This document shows positions 27,036 through 34,670 of a stretch of 64,000 bases of DNA, piece by piece. Numbering within the stretch: the stretch's first letter is position 1; every line of letters begins with the position of its first letter. The notes beneath the pieces were generated by a model that searched no databases, was not told where the DNA came from, and saw only the letters and a list, made by a program, of their open reading frames with translations. Source of the DNA: Acidobacteria bacterium Mor1 (GTDB lineage: Bacteria; Acidobacteriota; Polarisedimenticolia; Polarisedimenticolales; Polarisedimenticolaceae); NCBI GenBank assembly GCA_001664505.1, contig CP011806.1, positions 3,535,385-3,599,384 on the forward strand, read 5' to 3'. The translations under genes were made by a program, and so were the position numbers.

Positions 27036-28537
27036 TTCCTCTTCCGCAAGAACTGGTAGACGCGCAGGCGCGCATCGAAGACATCGCCCACGAGTTCGGG
27101 CTGACCTTCTTTCCGGTCGTCTTCGAGATGGTGGACTACAAGCAGATGAACGCCCTGGCGGCCTACGGCGGGTTTCCGACCCGCTATCCGCACTGGCGCT
27201 TCGGCATGGAGTACCAGCATCTGAGCAAGAGCTACGAGTACGGTCTGCACAAGATCTACGAGATGGTGATCAACAACGATCCCACCTACGCGTACCTGCT
27301 CGAAGGCAACACGATGATGGACCAGAAGCTGGTGATGGCCCACGTCTACGGCCACGCCGACTTCTTCTACAACAACATGTTCTTCGCCCACACCATCCGG
27401 AAGATGGTGGACGAAATGGCGAACCATGCGACCCGGATCCGCCGTTACCAGGACCGCTACGGCATCGAGCGGGTCGAGAAGTTCATCGACGCCTGCCTGT
27501 CGGTCGAGGACCTGATCGACCCCAACTCGGTGTTCCAGTCCGAGGCCCGCACGCCGGCCCCCTCGGAACAGGCGGCTCCGGAGCCGGCGGCGGACGGCAT
27601 CGGCCGCCTGCCTGCCGAGCCCTACATGGATCGCTACGTCAACCCGCCGGAGTACCTGGAGGCCCAGCGCAAGAAGGTCGCCGAGGCCCAGGAGCGGGAG
27701 CAACGCTTCCCCTCCAGGCCTGAACGGGACGTGCTCGGTTTCCTGATGGAACACGCTCCGCTGGAGAACTGGGAGCGGGACATCCTCGGGATCATCCGCG
27801 AGGAGGCGTACTACTTCCTGCCCCAGCGGCAGACCAAGGTGATGAACGAGGGCTGGGCCTCGTACTGGCACAGCAAGATCATGACCCAGCGGGTGCTGAC
27901 CGACTCGGAGATCATCGACTACGCCGACCATCATTCCGGCACCGTGGCCACGAGCCCCGGCAAGCTCAACCCCTACAAGCTGGGCCTCGAGCTGATGCGG
28001 GACATCGAGCAGCGCTGGAACCGCGGCCAGTTCGGGCCCGAGTGGGACAGCTGCGACGATCTGGCCGAACGAGCCAACTGGGATCGCAAGCTGGGCCTGG
28101 GCCGGGCCAAGATCTTCGAGGTGCGCCGGCTGCACTCCGACGCGACCTTCCTCGACGAATTCCTGACCCCCGAGTTCTGCCAGGAGCAGAAGCTGTTCGT
28201 CTCCGAGGAGAACCAGCGCACCGGTAAGACCGTCGTCGCCACCCGGGAGTTCGAGCAGGTCAAGCAGGCGCTGTTGTTCAACTTCACCAACGGCGGCCGC
28301 CCGGTGATCGAGCTGACCGACGCCAACCACGACAACCGCTCGGAGCTCCTGCTCGCCCATCGCCACGTCGGCATCGATCTCAGGGACGACTGGGCCCGCG
28401 AGGTGCTCGAGAGCCTGGTTCGGATCTGGAAGCGCCCGGTGCGGATCGACACCACAGGCGGCGGCAAGCGCATCCGCCTGGGCCACGACGGCAAGAGCGC
28501 CAGCGAAACCCATCTGGACGAACGGGCGGCCAGCTAG
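27032..28537 (+). CDS. spoVR: SpoVR/YcgB family protein
   Basis: 501 residues, the usual length of SpoVR/YcgB. The start is TTG at 27032 in a TTGA overlap with the yhbH stop, so translation is probably coupled. Family blocks: HEFGLTFFPVVFEMVDYKQMNALAAYGGFPTRYPHW, YGHADFFYNNMFFAHT, DVLGFLMEHAPLENWERDIL, KVMNEGWASYWHSKIM and GKLNPYKLGLELMRDIEQRW. The His-rich signature suggests metal binding; biochemical function is unproven. Last of the trio. A perfect palindrome (28528-28543) spans its stop codon. Confidence 0.96.
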   Translation: MIPLPQELVDAQARIEDIAHEFGLTFFPVVFEMVDYKQMNALAAYGGFPTRYPHWRFGMEYQHLSKSYEYGLHKIYEMVINNDPTYAYLLEGNTMMDQKLVMAHVYGHADFFYNNMFFAHTIRKMVDEMANHATRIRRYQDRYGIERVEKFIDACLSVEDLIDPNSVFQSEARTPAPSEQAAPEPAADGIGRLPAEPYMDRYVNPPEYLEAQRKKVAEAQEREQRFPSRPERDVLGFLMEHAPLENWERDILGIIREEAYYFLPQRQTKVMNEGWASYWHSKIMTQRVLTDSEIIDYADHHSGTVATSPGKLNPYKLGLELMRDIEQRWNRGQFGPEWDSCDDLAERANWDRKLGLGRAKIFEVRRLHSDATFLDEFLTPEFCQEQKLFVSEENQRTGKTVVATREFEQVKQALLFNFTNGGRPVIELTDANHDNRSELLLAHRHVGIDLRDDWAREVLESLVRIWKRPVRIDTTGGGKRIRLGHDGKSASETHLDERAAS

Positions 28538-28543
28538 CTGGCC
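28528..28543. repeat. Perfect 16-base palindrome over the spoVR stop codon
   Basis: GGCCAGCTAGCTGGCC reads the same on both strands and contains the TAG stop. There is no following T tract. It could be part of a hairpin at the 3' end of the prkA operon message, or chance. Confidence 0.4.
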
Positions 28544-28582
28544 GATTCCGCCGCTCCGACCCGCTGAATGCCGGCGGGGGGC

Positions 28583-28609
28583 TCAAGACCTCCGCTCCGG
28601 GGCCGATGA
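28583..28609 (+). promoter_or_regulatory. Sigma-28 (FliA)-like promoter before pilZ gene
   Basis: TCAAGACC (28583-28590), exactly 11 bases, then GCCGATGA (28602-28609); compare TAAAGTTT-N11-GCCGATAA. The -35 half keeps TCAAG, as in the flagellin promoter. Transcription would begin almost at the GTG (28617), implying a leaderless message, and GATGAGG in the same bases also works as ribosome site, so this may be coincidence. Confidence 0.35.
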
Positions 28610-28616
28610 GGCCTGC

Positions 28617-29153
28617 GTGAGCGAAGAACGCCAGCGCGAGTACGCCCGAATCGACGTCCAGCTGTGGGCCAAGGTCGATCTGTTGACCCCGGCCAAGGCC
28701 AACGAACTGACCGAGCGGATCATGAAACGCCCCTCGGTCTGGGCGCCCCGGGAAGAGTCCGCCCTGCGCGAGATAACCCTCACCGGAAGCGGCGTCGAGG
28801 CGATCCTGGCCGGATCGCTGCTCGAGGTCAGCGAGCAGATCGTGCACATCCGCACGGCGCTCCAGGCCCAGGGGCCGAGCAGCCCGGCCACGCTGTTGCA
28901 GCTTTCCGGCGGCGGCGGCCTGCTGTCCACCGAACTGATGCCGGAACTGGACTCGGAGATCGATCTGCAGCTGGACGCCCCGGAACAGGGGGCTCCCCCG
29001 ATCCGCTGCATCGCCCGAATCGTCCATCGGGATCCTCCCGACGTTTACGGTTTTGCATTCGCGGCGATCCATCCCCGGGATCAGGAGCGGCTGATCCGCT
29101 ACCTGTACACGCTGCAGCGGCGCAGCATCCGCGAACACCGCCGCGAAGGCTGA
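28617..29153 (+). CDS. PilZ-domain protein (c-di-GMP effector-like)
   Basis: 178 residues from GTG 28617 (GATGAGG upstream). The N-terminus has the RxxxR-type arm RQREYARIDVQLWAKVDL, the strand entry of PilZ. The second motif, usually D/NxSxxG, appears as QLSGGGG (about residues 93-99), with Q in place of D/N. The C-terminal part (DLQLDAPEQGAPPIRCIARIVHRDPPDVYGFAFAAIHPRDQERLIRYLYTLQRRS) matches the PilZ barrel and closing helix. An insert of ~45 residues separates the two motifs. Located right before flagellin, so a role in flagellar braking or motility control (as with YcgR) is plausible but unproven. Confidence 0.82.
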   Translation: MSEERQREYARIDVQLWAKVDLLTPAKANELTERIMKRPSVWAPREESALREITLTGSGVEAILAGSLLEVSEQIVHIRTALQAQGPSSPATLLQLSGGGGLLSTELMPELDSEIDLQLDAPEQGAPPIRCIARIVHRDPPDVYGFAFAAIHPRDQERLIRYLYTLQRRSIREHRREG

Positions 29154-29165
29154 CCCGATCCCGCC

Positions 29166-29190
29166 AATGCCCCGTTTTCCGGGGCATTTT
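29166..29190 (+). terminator. Rho-independent terminator after pilZ gene
   Basis: AATGCCCCG (29166-29174), loop TTTTC, CGGGGCATT (29180-29188) and then TT. Nine-bp stem that separates the pilZ transcript from the flagellin promoter 20 bases downstream. Confidence 0.75.
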
Positions 29191-29209
29191 CGTCCCGAAC
29201 AGCCCTCCC

Positions 29210-29236
29210 TCAAGTTTTCCCGACCGCGACCGATAC
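29210..29236 (+). promoter_or_regulatory. Sigma-28 (FliA) promoter of flagellin operon
   Basis: TCAAGTTT (29210-29217), 11 bases, ACCGATAC (29229-29236), matching TAAAGTTT-N11-GCCGATAA at 13 of 16 positions with the exact spacer. About 70 bases upstream of the flagellin ATG. Class III flagellar promoters of this type drive filament genes after hook completion. Confidence 0.85.
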
Positions 29237-29305
29237 GTGGTGTGCAGCCGGTACGGCTGACGTCGCGGCAAGGATGCTGCGGCGCAACGACAAGGAGTTT
29301 TCCCA

Positions 29306-30193
29306 ATGGCCGAACTTTTTTCGATCATCAACAACCCGACCACGCTCAACTCGCTGCGTCAGCTCGGTAACTCGCGGGGCGGTCTGAGCAACACCCTGGA
29401 TCGCCTCTCGTCGGGTCTGCGTATCAACTCGGCGTCCGACGACGCCTCGGGTCTCGCCATCGCCGACGGTCTGCGTGCGGATATCTCCGCGCTCAACCAG
29501 GCGGTGCGTAACGCCAACGACGGCATCAGCGTCTCCCAGGTGGCCGACGCCACCCTGGGTGAGTTCTCCGGTCTGCTGCAGCGCGCGGTCACCCTGGCCG
29601 AGCAGGCTGCTTCGGATACTTCCGGTGCCAACGGCGGTGCCGAGAAGCAGGCGCTGAACGACGAGTACCAGGAGATCCTGCAGGAGATCAACCGTCTCTC
29701 CCTGACGGTGGACTTCAACGGCCGGACCCTGTTCGGTGACAGCGGCGCGACCTTCGACATCCAGGTCGGTGCGTCGAGCACCTCGGCGAACAACGTGATC
29801 CAGCTGACGACCTCCTCGCTGAGCTCCACCGGTGCCACCGCCAGCGGCGGCCTGGGCCTTTCCGGCTCCGGTACCGGTATCTCGGTGACCACCACGGCCC
29901 TCAACACCAAGTCCGGTGCCCAGGCCGAGTTGGATCTGGTCCGCAGCGCGATCGACGACATCGCCTCCCGTCGAGGTGATATCGGTGCCAAGCGGAACCG
30001 CCTCGAGAACACGATCAACGTCGTGTCGGTCCAGGCGCAGACGCTGACCGCCGCCGAAAGTCAGATCCGTGACGCCGACATCGCCACGGAGATCGTGAAC
30101 CTGACCAAGTTCCAGGTTCTGAACCAGACCGGTTTGTCGGCACTCGCGCAGGCCAACGCGTCCTCGCAGAGTGTGCTGTCCCTCCTCGGGTAG
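29306..30193 (+). CDS. fliC: Flagellin (filament subunit)
   Basis: 295 residues, a short flagellin with nearly no D2/D3 domains. The N-terminal D0/D1 has FSIINNPTTLNSLRQLG, LDRLSSGLRINSASDDASGLAIADGLR and NANDGISVSQVADATL. The C-terminal D1/D0 has AELDLVRSAIDDIASRRGDIGAKRNRLENTI, SQIRDADIATEIVNLTKFQVL and the end ANASSQSVLSLLG. The middle (about 152-200) is very rich in Ser/Thr/Gly (SSLSSTGATASGG), offering O-glycosylation sites beside the nearby transferase island. ATG preceded by AAGGAG. Driven by a strong sigma-28 promoter and followed by a 15-bp perfect hairpin before flaG. Exported by the flagellar type III system. Confidence 0.98.
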   Translation: MAELFSIINNPTTLNSLRQLGNSRGGLSNTLDRLSSGLRINSASDDASGLAIADGLRADISALNQAVRNANDGISVSQVADATLGEFSGLLQRAVTLAEQAASDTSGANGGAEKQALNDEYQEILQEINRLSLTVDFNGRTLFGDSGATFDIQVGASSTSANNVIQLTTSSLSSTGATASGGLGLSGSGTGISVTTTALNTKSGAQAELDLVRSAIDDIASRRGDIGAKRNRLENTINVVSVQAQTLTAAESQIRDADIATEIVNLTKFQVLNQTGLSALAQANASSQSVLSLLG

Positions 30194-30212
30194 CGCCTGA
30201 CGGAAACCGTGA

Positions 30213-30245
30213 GAGACCCGGGGGGAACCCTTCCCCCCGGGTCTC
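30213..30245 (+). terminator. Strong hairpin between fliC and flaG
   Basis: GAGACCCGGGGGGAA (30213-30227), loop CCC, TTCCCCCCGGGTCTC (30231-30245): a perfect 15-bp stem. No T tract follows and flaG starts 12 bases later. It is more likely a partial terminator or 3' stabiliser, which would set fliC expression far above flaG-fliD. Confidence 0.6.
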
Positions 30246-30257
30246 GTTGGAGACGCC

Positions 30258-30629
30258 ATGAGCGAAATACTCAGTAGCGCCGTGCAGGGCGCCCAGCAGA
30301 CTCCCACCCGGACCGAAGACACCCGCCCCGCCGATTCGATCCAGCGCAGCGCCACCACTACCGAAGGTGAGAAGGCGCAGCCGGAGAACCCGGACGGGAC
30401 CGCGAGCGCCGAGGCGATTCGCGCTGCCGTGGCCGACTCCGATCCGAAGGTGATCCTCGGCGGCCGCAAGGTGGAGTTCGCCTACGACGACGAACTCGAC
30501 CGGGTGCTCGTGACCGTCAAGGACGAAGAGACCGGCGAGACCATCCGCGAGGTGCCTCCCAGGGAGTTCCTGGAGATGGCCGCCCGCTTCCGCGAAATGT
30601 TCGGAGTCCTGTTCGACAAGACCGCCTAA
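30258..30629 (+). CDS. flaG: FlaG-family flagellar protein
   Basis: 123 residues. The N-terminal ~65 residues are polar and disordered-looking. The FlaG domain follows: VEFAYDDELDRVLVTVKDEETGETIREVPPREFLEMAARFREMFGVLFD, with the hallmark TGETIREVPP. FlaG proteins affect filament length and swarming. It lies between flagellin and fliD, the classical position; fliD starts 13 bases downstream. Confidence 0.92.
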   Translation: MSEILSSAVQGAQQTPTRTEDTRPADSIQRSATTTEGEKAQPENPDGTASAEAIRAAVADSDPKVILGGRKVEFAYDDELDRVLVTVKDEETGETIREVPPREFLEMAARFREMFGVLFDKTA

Positions 30630-30642
30630 AGGGGGCGACGCT

Positions 30643-32547
30643 ATGTCCGCGATCAACTTTACCGGCCTGGCCAGCGGGATCGACACCCGCGCCATCATCG
30701 ACGCGATCATCAATGCCGAACGCCAGCCGATCGAGCGGCTGCGGGAGCAGCAGGCGGTTCTGGGGCAGCGCAAGGGCGCCCTCGACGCCCTGCGCAACAC
30801 CCTGCAGGGCTTCGAGAAGTCGCTGCGCGACCTGTCGTCGTCCAGCACCTTCCGCGCCCGCACCTCGACGGTCAGCGACGAGACGGTGCTGTCGGCGCGC
30901 GCCGGCACCGGGGCCGAGCCCGGCCTCTACGACCTCACGGTCACGAGCCTCGCAACCGCGGACAAGTACGTCAGCTCCGGCCTGGTCTCACCCGACCAGG
31001 GCCTGGTCAGCGACGGGACCATCACGATTCAGTCGGGCACCAACGACGAGATCTCCATCGACGTCAGCGCCAACGCGGGCAACAACAGCCTGGAGAGCGT
31101 GCGCGACGCGATCAATGCGGCCGACGCCGGAGTCAACGCGGCAATCGTCTTCGACGGCACCGACTACCTGCTGTCGGTGCGGGCCACCGAGACCGGTACC
31201 GCCAATGCCCTGACCATCACCGACACGACCAACCTCGACCTGGACACCAACCCGCCGGTCTCCACCGCCGCCAACGCCGTGTTCAACATCGACGGCATCG
31301 ACATCACCTCGTCGAGCAACGTGATCACCGACGCGATCCCGGGTGTGACCCTGGACCTCCGCTCGGCCACCGACGCCGGAGACTCGGTCACCGTCGAGGT
31401 CGATACCGACAACGAAGGGGTGGTCAAGGCGGTGCAGGACATCGTCGACCAGTACAACGAGCTGATCGACTTCTTCAACGCCCAGGAGAACCTGGAGGAT
31501 CCCGAGCAGAGCGGCCCGCTGGCCAACGACTCGCTGATCCGCGGGATCCGGACCGACATTCAAAGCTTGTTCACCAGCGGCGTCGACGGCATTCCCCTGG
31601 GCGAGATCCGCGCCATCTCCAGCCTCGGCGTGTCCTTCGACGGATTCACCGGGCGGGCGACCCTCGATTCCAGCGAACTGCAGGACCTGCTCGACACTAA
31701 CTACGACGACGTGGGCGACCTGTTCACCTCGTCCGGCTCCAGCAGCGATGACCGCATCCGCTACTCGAGCTCGACCGGGAGCACCCTGACCGGCGACTAT
31801 GCGGTCACCGTGACCCAGGCGGCGGAGCAGGCGAGTTTGGTCGGTACTCAACCGATCACCACCCTCAGCTTTGACGAAACGTTGACCATCGACGTCGGTG
31901 ACCAATCCCTGGAGGTTGTCCTGTCTCAAGGGGACGACATTACTGCGGTCGTCGACACGATCAACGCTGCTTTCCGTGACGCCGATATCGAAGCCACGGC
32001 AACCAACGATGCCGGGGCGCTCCGGATTTCCACGCGACGGTTCGGCAGCGAGGCGTCCCTTGATGTCAGGTCAAGCCGCAGGGATCTACCCACCGGCGAG
32101 ACCACCGGCTTCGGCCGGCTCGGTCGCTCCGACACCGGTCTCGACGTCGAGGGCACGATCGCCGGTGTTGCCGCGACCGGATCGGGCCAGAACCTGCGTG
32201 CCTCTTCGGACAGCGATGCCGCCGGGCTCAACCTGCGGGTGACCGCCACCGCCGACGAGGTCACTGCGGCGGGCGGCGATTTCGGGACGCTCTCCTTCAG
32301 CCGCGGTCTGCTCTCCGACGTGATCGACGAGCTGGACAACCTGACGAAGTTCAACGAGGGCGTGATCGACACGTCGAAGGATGCCATCGACGCCAACCTC
32401 GAACGGCTGGACGACGACATCCTGCGCCTGGAAGAACGGCTGAGTTCCCGCGAGCTACGACTGATCGCCACCTTCGGCGAAGCCGAACGGGCGATCTCCC
32501 TGCTGCAAAGCCAGCAGGCAAGTATCTCGAGCGCTTCCTTTTTCTAG
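30643..32547 (+). CDS. fliD: Flagellar filament cap protein FliD
   Basis: 634 residues, larger than E. coli FliD (468). The N-terminal FliD domain begins INFTGLASGIDTRAIIDAI and RQPIERLREQQAVLGQRKGALDALRNTLQGFEKSLRDLSS. The C-terminal helical domain ends LDDDILRLEERLSSRELRLIATFGEAERAISLLQSQQASISS. The middle holds repeated beta domains (TADKYVSSG, YDLTVTSLATA; DYAVTVTQAAEQASLVGTQPI), so it carries extra surface domains. It folds flagellin at the filament tip after export. ATG preceded by AAAGGGGGCG. In the flagellin operon. Confidence 0.96.
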   Translation: MSAINFTGLASGIDTRAIIDAIINAERQPIERLREQQAVLGQRKGALDALRNTLQGFEKSLRDLSSSSTFRARTSTVSDETVLSARAGTGAEPGLYDLTVTSLATADKYVSSGLVSPDQGLVSDGTITIQSGTNDEISIDVSANAGNNSLESVRDAINAADAGVNAAIVFDGTDYLLSVRATETGTANALTITDTTNLDLDTNPPVSTAANAVFNIDGIDITSSSNVITDAIPGVTLDLRSATDAGDSVTVEVDTDNEGVVKAVQDIVDQYNELIDFFNAQENLEDPEQSGPLANDSLIRGIRTDIQSLFTSGVDGIPLGEIRAISSLGVSFDGFTGRATLDSSELQDLLDTNYDDVGDLFTSSGSSSDDRIRYSSSTGSTLTGDYAVTVTQAAEQASLVGTQPITTLSFDETLTIDVGDQSLEVVLSQGDDITAVVDTINAAFRDADIEATATNDAGALRISTRRFGSEASLDVRSSRRDLPTGETTGFGRLGRSDTGLDVEGTIAGVAATGSGQNLRASSDSDAAGLNLRVTATADEVTAAGGDFGTLSFSRGLLSDVIDELDNLTKFNEGVIDTSKDAIDANLERLDDDILRLEERLSSRELRLIATFGEAERAISLLQSQQASISSASFF

Positions 32548-32585
32548 CCCGACGTCGAGGAATCGCTTCAGCGCGATCCGCAGCA

Positions 32586-32593
32586 GCCGATAC
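32586..32593 (+). promoter_or_regulatory. Possible sigma-28 -10 element before fliS
   Basis: GCCGATAC lies 42 bases before the fliS TTG and equals the -10 of the flagellin promoter family. The region 11 bases upstream (about 32567-32574) matches the -35 poorly, so activity is doubtful. Confidence 0.3.
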
Positions 32594-32634
32594 GTAGGGG
32601 CACAGGCGACGGCCCGAGCGAAAGGAACAGACTC

Positions 32635-33075
32635 TTGAGCTACAACAACAAGGTCTCGAACAACTACCTGGAGCAAGAGATTCGCAGCGAGGATCCGTTG
32701 GCGCTGACCGCCCGGGTCTACCGCATGGCGTGCGCCGATGTGACCCGCGCCCGCAACGCGCTGCGCGCCGGCAACATGGCGGCCAAGGGCGCGGCGGTCC
32801 ATCGCGCTTCTCGCTGCATCGCCCTGCTCCAGAGTTGGCTCGACCTTGACCGCGGCGGCGAAGTCGCCCTCAACCTGGACCGGCTCTACGGTTACTTTCA
32901 GCGCCGCCTGACCGAGGCTCATCTGGACAACAGTGACGAGGCCTTCGCCGAGGTGCAGAACCACCTCGAAGAACTGGGCGGCGCCTGGCAGACGGTCGCC
33001 GGCCGTTCGCGGCAGGCGGTACCGCCGGGAGCCACTCCGGAGACGCCGGCCGCGCCGGTCGAGGCCGCCCGTTGA
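32635..33075 (+). CDS. fliS: Flagellin export chaperone FliS
   Basis: 146 residues from TTG 32635 (GAAAGGA upstream). FliS-like four-helix pattern: NNYLEQEIRSEDPLALTARVYRMACADVTRARNAL, then SRCIALLQSWLDLDRGGEVALNLDRLYGYFQRRLTEAHLDNSDEAFAEVQNHLEELGGAW. It binds the flagellin C-terminus and prevents polymerisation in the cytoplasm. The usual 'LY..l' core is modified (ALTARVYRMA), and there is a Pro/Ala-rich tail of ~25 residues. The next gene overlaps by 4 bases (TTGA). Confidence 0.9.
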   Translation: MSYNNKVSNNYLEQEIRSEDPLALTARVYRMACADVTRARNALRAGNMAAKGAAVHRASRCIALLQSWLDLDRGGEVALNLDRLYGYFQRRLTEAHLDNSDEAFAEVQNHLEELGGAWQTVAGRSRQAVPPGATPETPAAPVEAAR

Positions 33076-33440
33076 GCGCCCTGCCCGATCACATCGTGAA
33101 GGCGCTGCTGGATGTGGAGCAGGCGACCCGCTCCCTGGCCGACGCGACCCAGCAGACCGAACCGGAAGGGATCCATACCGCGATCGACCACAGGGGCGAG
33201 GCGATCGAACGGCTGCGCACCGCCATCGAAGCGGCTCGTGAGGGCCTGGACGAGAGTGCTCGCGCCGAGCTGAAGACCTGGTCCGAGGATATCGGCACCC
33301 AGGCGGAACAGGTGGAGAGCGCCCTGGGCCAGGTGCTCGAATCGACCCGCGGAGCTCTCGAAGAGCTGGCCAAGGGGATGCGGGCCGCGCGCGCCTATCA
33401 GGACGCGCCGAAGGATCCGACTCTCAACCGTTCGACTTGA
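33072..33440 (+). CDS. FliT/FlgN-like flagellar chaperone candidate
   Basis: 122 residues, all alpha-helical (KALLDVEQATRSLADATQQ; DHRGEAIERLRTAIEAAREGLDE; QVESALGQVLESTRGALEELAKGMRAARAY). Starts at TTG in a TTGA overlap with fliS. Size, helical coil and position immediately after fliS fit a FliT-type chaperone for FliD, but there is little sequence to confirm it. The 3' end overlaps the convergent aminotransferase by 17 bases. Confidence 0.65.
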   Translation: MSALPDHIVKALLDVEQATRSLADATQQTEPEGIHTAIDHRGEAIERLRTAIEAAREGLDESARAELKTWSEDIGTQAEQVESALGQVLESTRGALEELAKGMRAARAYQDAPKDPTLNRST

Positions 33441-34620
33441 TGCCGCGGCCCGGCGTTTCGCAGAGCGCCGCCGCCAATCGGTTCACTCCCTCGCGAAACT
33501 CGTCGACGTCCCCCAGCAGGCTGACGATCAGATACCCCGGCCGCGGAAAGTCGTAGTAGAACCCCGGGTGCACCAGCACCTTCTCCCGGCGCATAAGGTC
33601 CAGGGCGAACGTCTCCTCGTCGAGTTCCCGGCCCACGTCGATCACCCCGTACCAACCTGCCGGCGACCCCGCCGCCGAGGCCCCCGCCCCCCCTAGCGCC
33701 TGATCGAGGGTGGCGCGATTGGCCGCCAGCCGGTCCCGTATCTGCCCGATCAAACCGTCGCGAACGGCGAGCAACGACCGCGCCCCCAGCTGCACCGGCG
33801 TGTTGACCGAGAGGTAGGTGTCGGCGATGGTCTCGAGCCGCTCCAGCGCCTCGTCCCGCCGGGCCGCCGGGCCCGAAACGTGGATCCAGCCCAGCTTGAG
33901 CTGGGGCAGGCCGGCGATCTTCGACAGGCCGCTGGTCACGAAGGTCAACGTGCGCCGTTCACCGGCGAAGCTGACCCGTTCCGGTAACTCCTCGGCGTAG
34001 TCGAGAAACACCTCGTCGACGATCAGCGCCGCGTCATGCTCGAGACAGGCGCTGACGAGCCGGTCCCGCTGGGCGGGACCGGGCATCGTGCCGCACGGAT
34101 TGTGCGGTTGAACCAGGACCACGGCCCGGGCGGTCGGATCGAACCCCGGCCAGGGCGCGCGCTCTACCGCTTCGCCGGGGGTGAACGCTTCCCTGGGCAA
34201 GCTGTAGGGAGCGAGGGTCACGTCGGACAGGGTCGCCAGAAAGTCGAGCAACGGATACGAGGGCACCGGGGTCGCGACCCGGTCACCGGGATCGCAGAGC
34301 AGGCGAAAAAGGTAGTGGTAGGCCTCGCTGGTGCTGGCGGTCAGGACCAGATGATCGGGATCGACCGGCACGCCATGGCCGGCGTAGTACTCGGCGACCG
34401 CTTCCCGGGCGTCTCGCAGGCCGCGAGGCTCAGGGGTGTAGCGCAGGAGCCGGTCGTCGGAGAGCGCCCGGCGAATCGCCTCGTCGGGATATTCGAAGCC
34501 GCAGGCGGTGGGGTTGGAACGCGTCAGGTCCAGAAAGGAGTGACCCGCTGCGCGCAGCTCGCGCTGCTCCCGGGTCAACGGATTGAGACCGTGATCCCAT
34601 GCGGTCCGGCGACTGAACAT
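33424..34620 (-). CDS. Class I/II PLP-dependent aminotransferase
   Basis: 398 residues, fold type I aminotransferase (AspC/AlaA-like). Blocks: LDLTRSNPTACGFEYPDEAI, LTASTSEAYHYLFRLLCDPGDRVATPVPSYPLL, VVLVQPHNPCGT (cofactor-binding Asn), ALIVDEVFLDYAEE (Asp contacting the pyridine N), and SGLSKIAGLPQLKLGWI with the Schiff-base Lys in SGLSK. Substrate amino acid unknown. Codon use resembles its neighbours. It reads against the flagellin operon and overlaps its last gene by 17 bases at the 3' end. No link to flagella is visible other than position. Confidence 0.92.
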   Translation of the reverse strand: MFSRRTAWDHGLNPLTREQRELRAAGHSFLDLTRSNPTACGFEYPDEAIRRALSDDRLLRYTPEPRGLRDAREAVAEYYAGHGVPVDPDHLVLTASTSEAYHYLFRLLCDPGDRVATPVPSYPLLDFLATLSDVTLAPYSLPREAFTPGEAVERAPWPGFDPTARAVVLVQPHNPCGTMPGPAQRDRLVSACLEHDAALIVDEVFLDYAEELPERVSFAGERRTLTFVTSGLSKIAGLPQLKLGWIHVSGPAARRDEALERLETIADTYLSVNTPVQLGARSLLAVRDGLIGQIRDRLAANRATLDQALGGAGASAAGSPAGWYGVIDVGRELDEETFALDLMRREKVLVHPGFYYDFPRPGYLIVSLLGDVDEFREGVNRLAAALCETPGRGIKSNG

Positions 34621-34670
34621 GGAACCAGCTTAGCAAGGCTCCGCGACCGGACGCCCAGCCCGCCGGAGGG

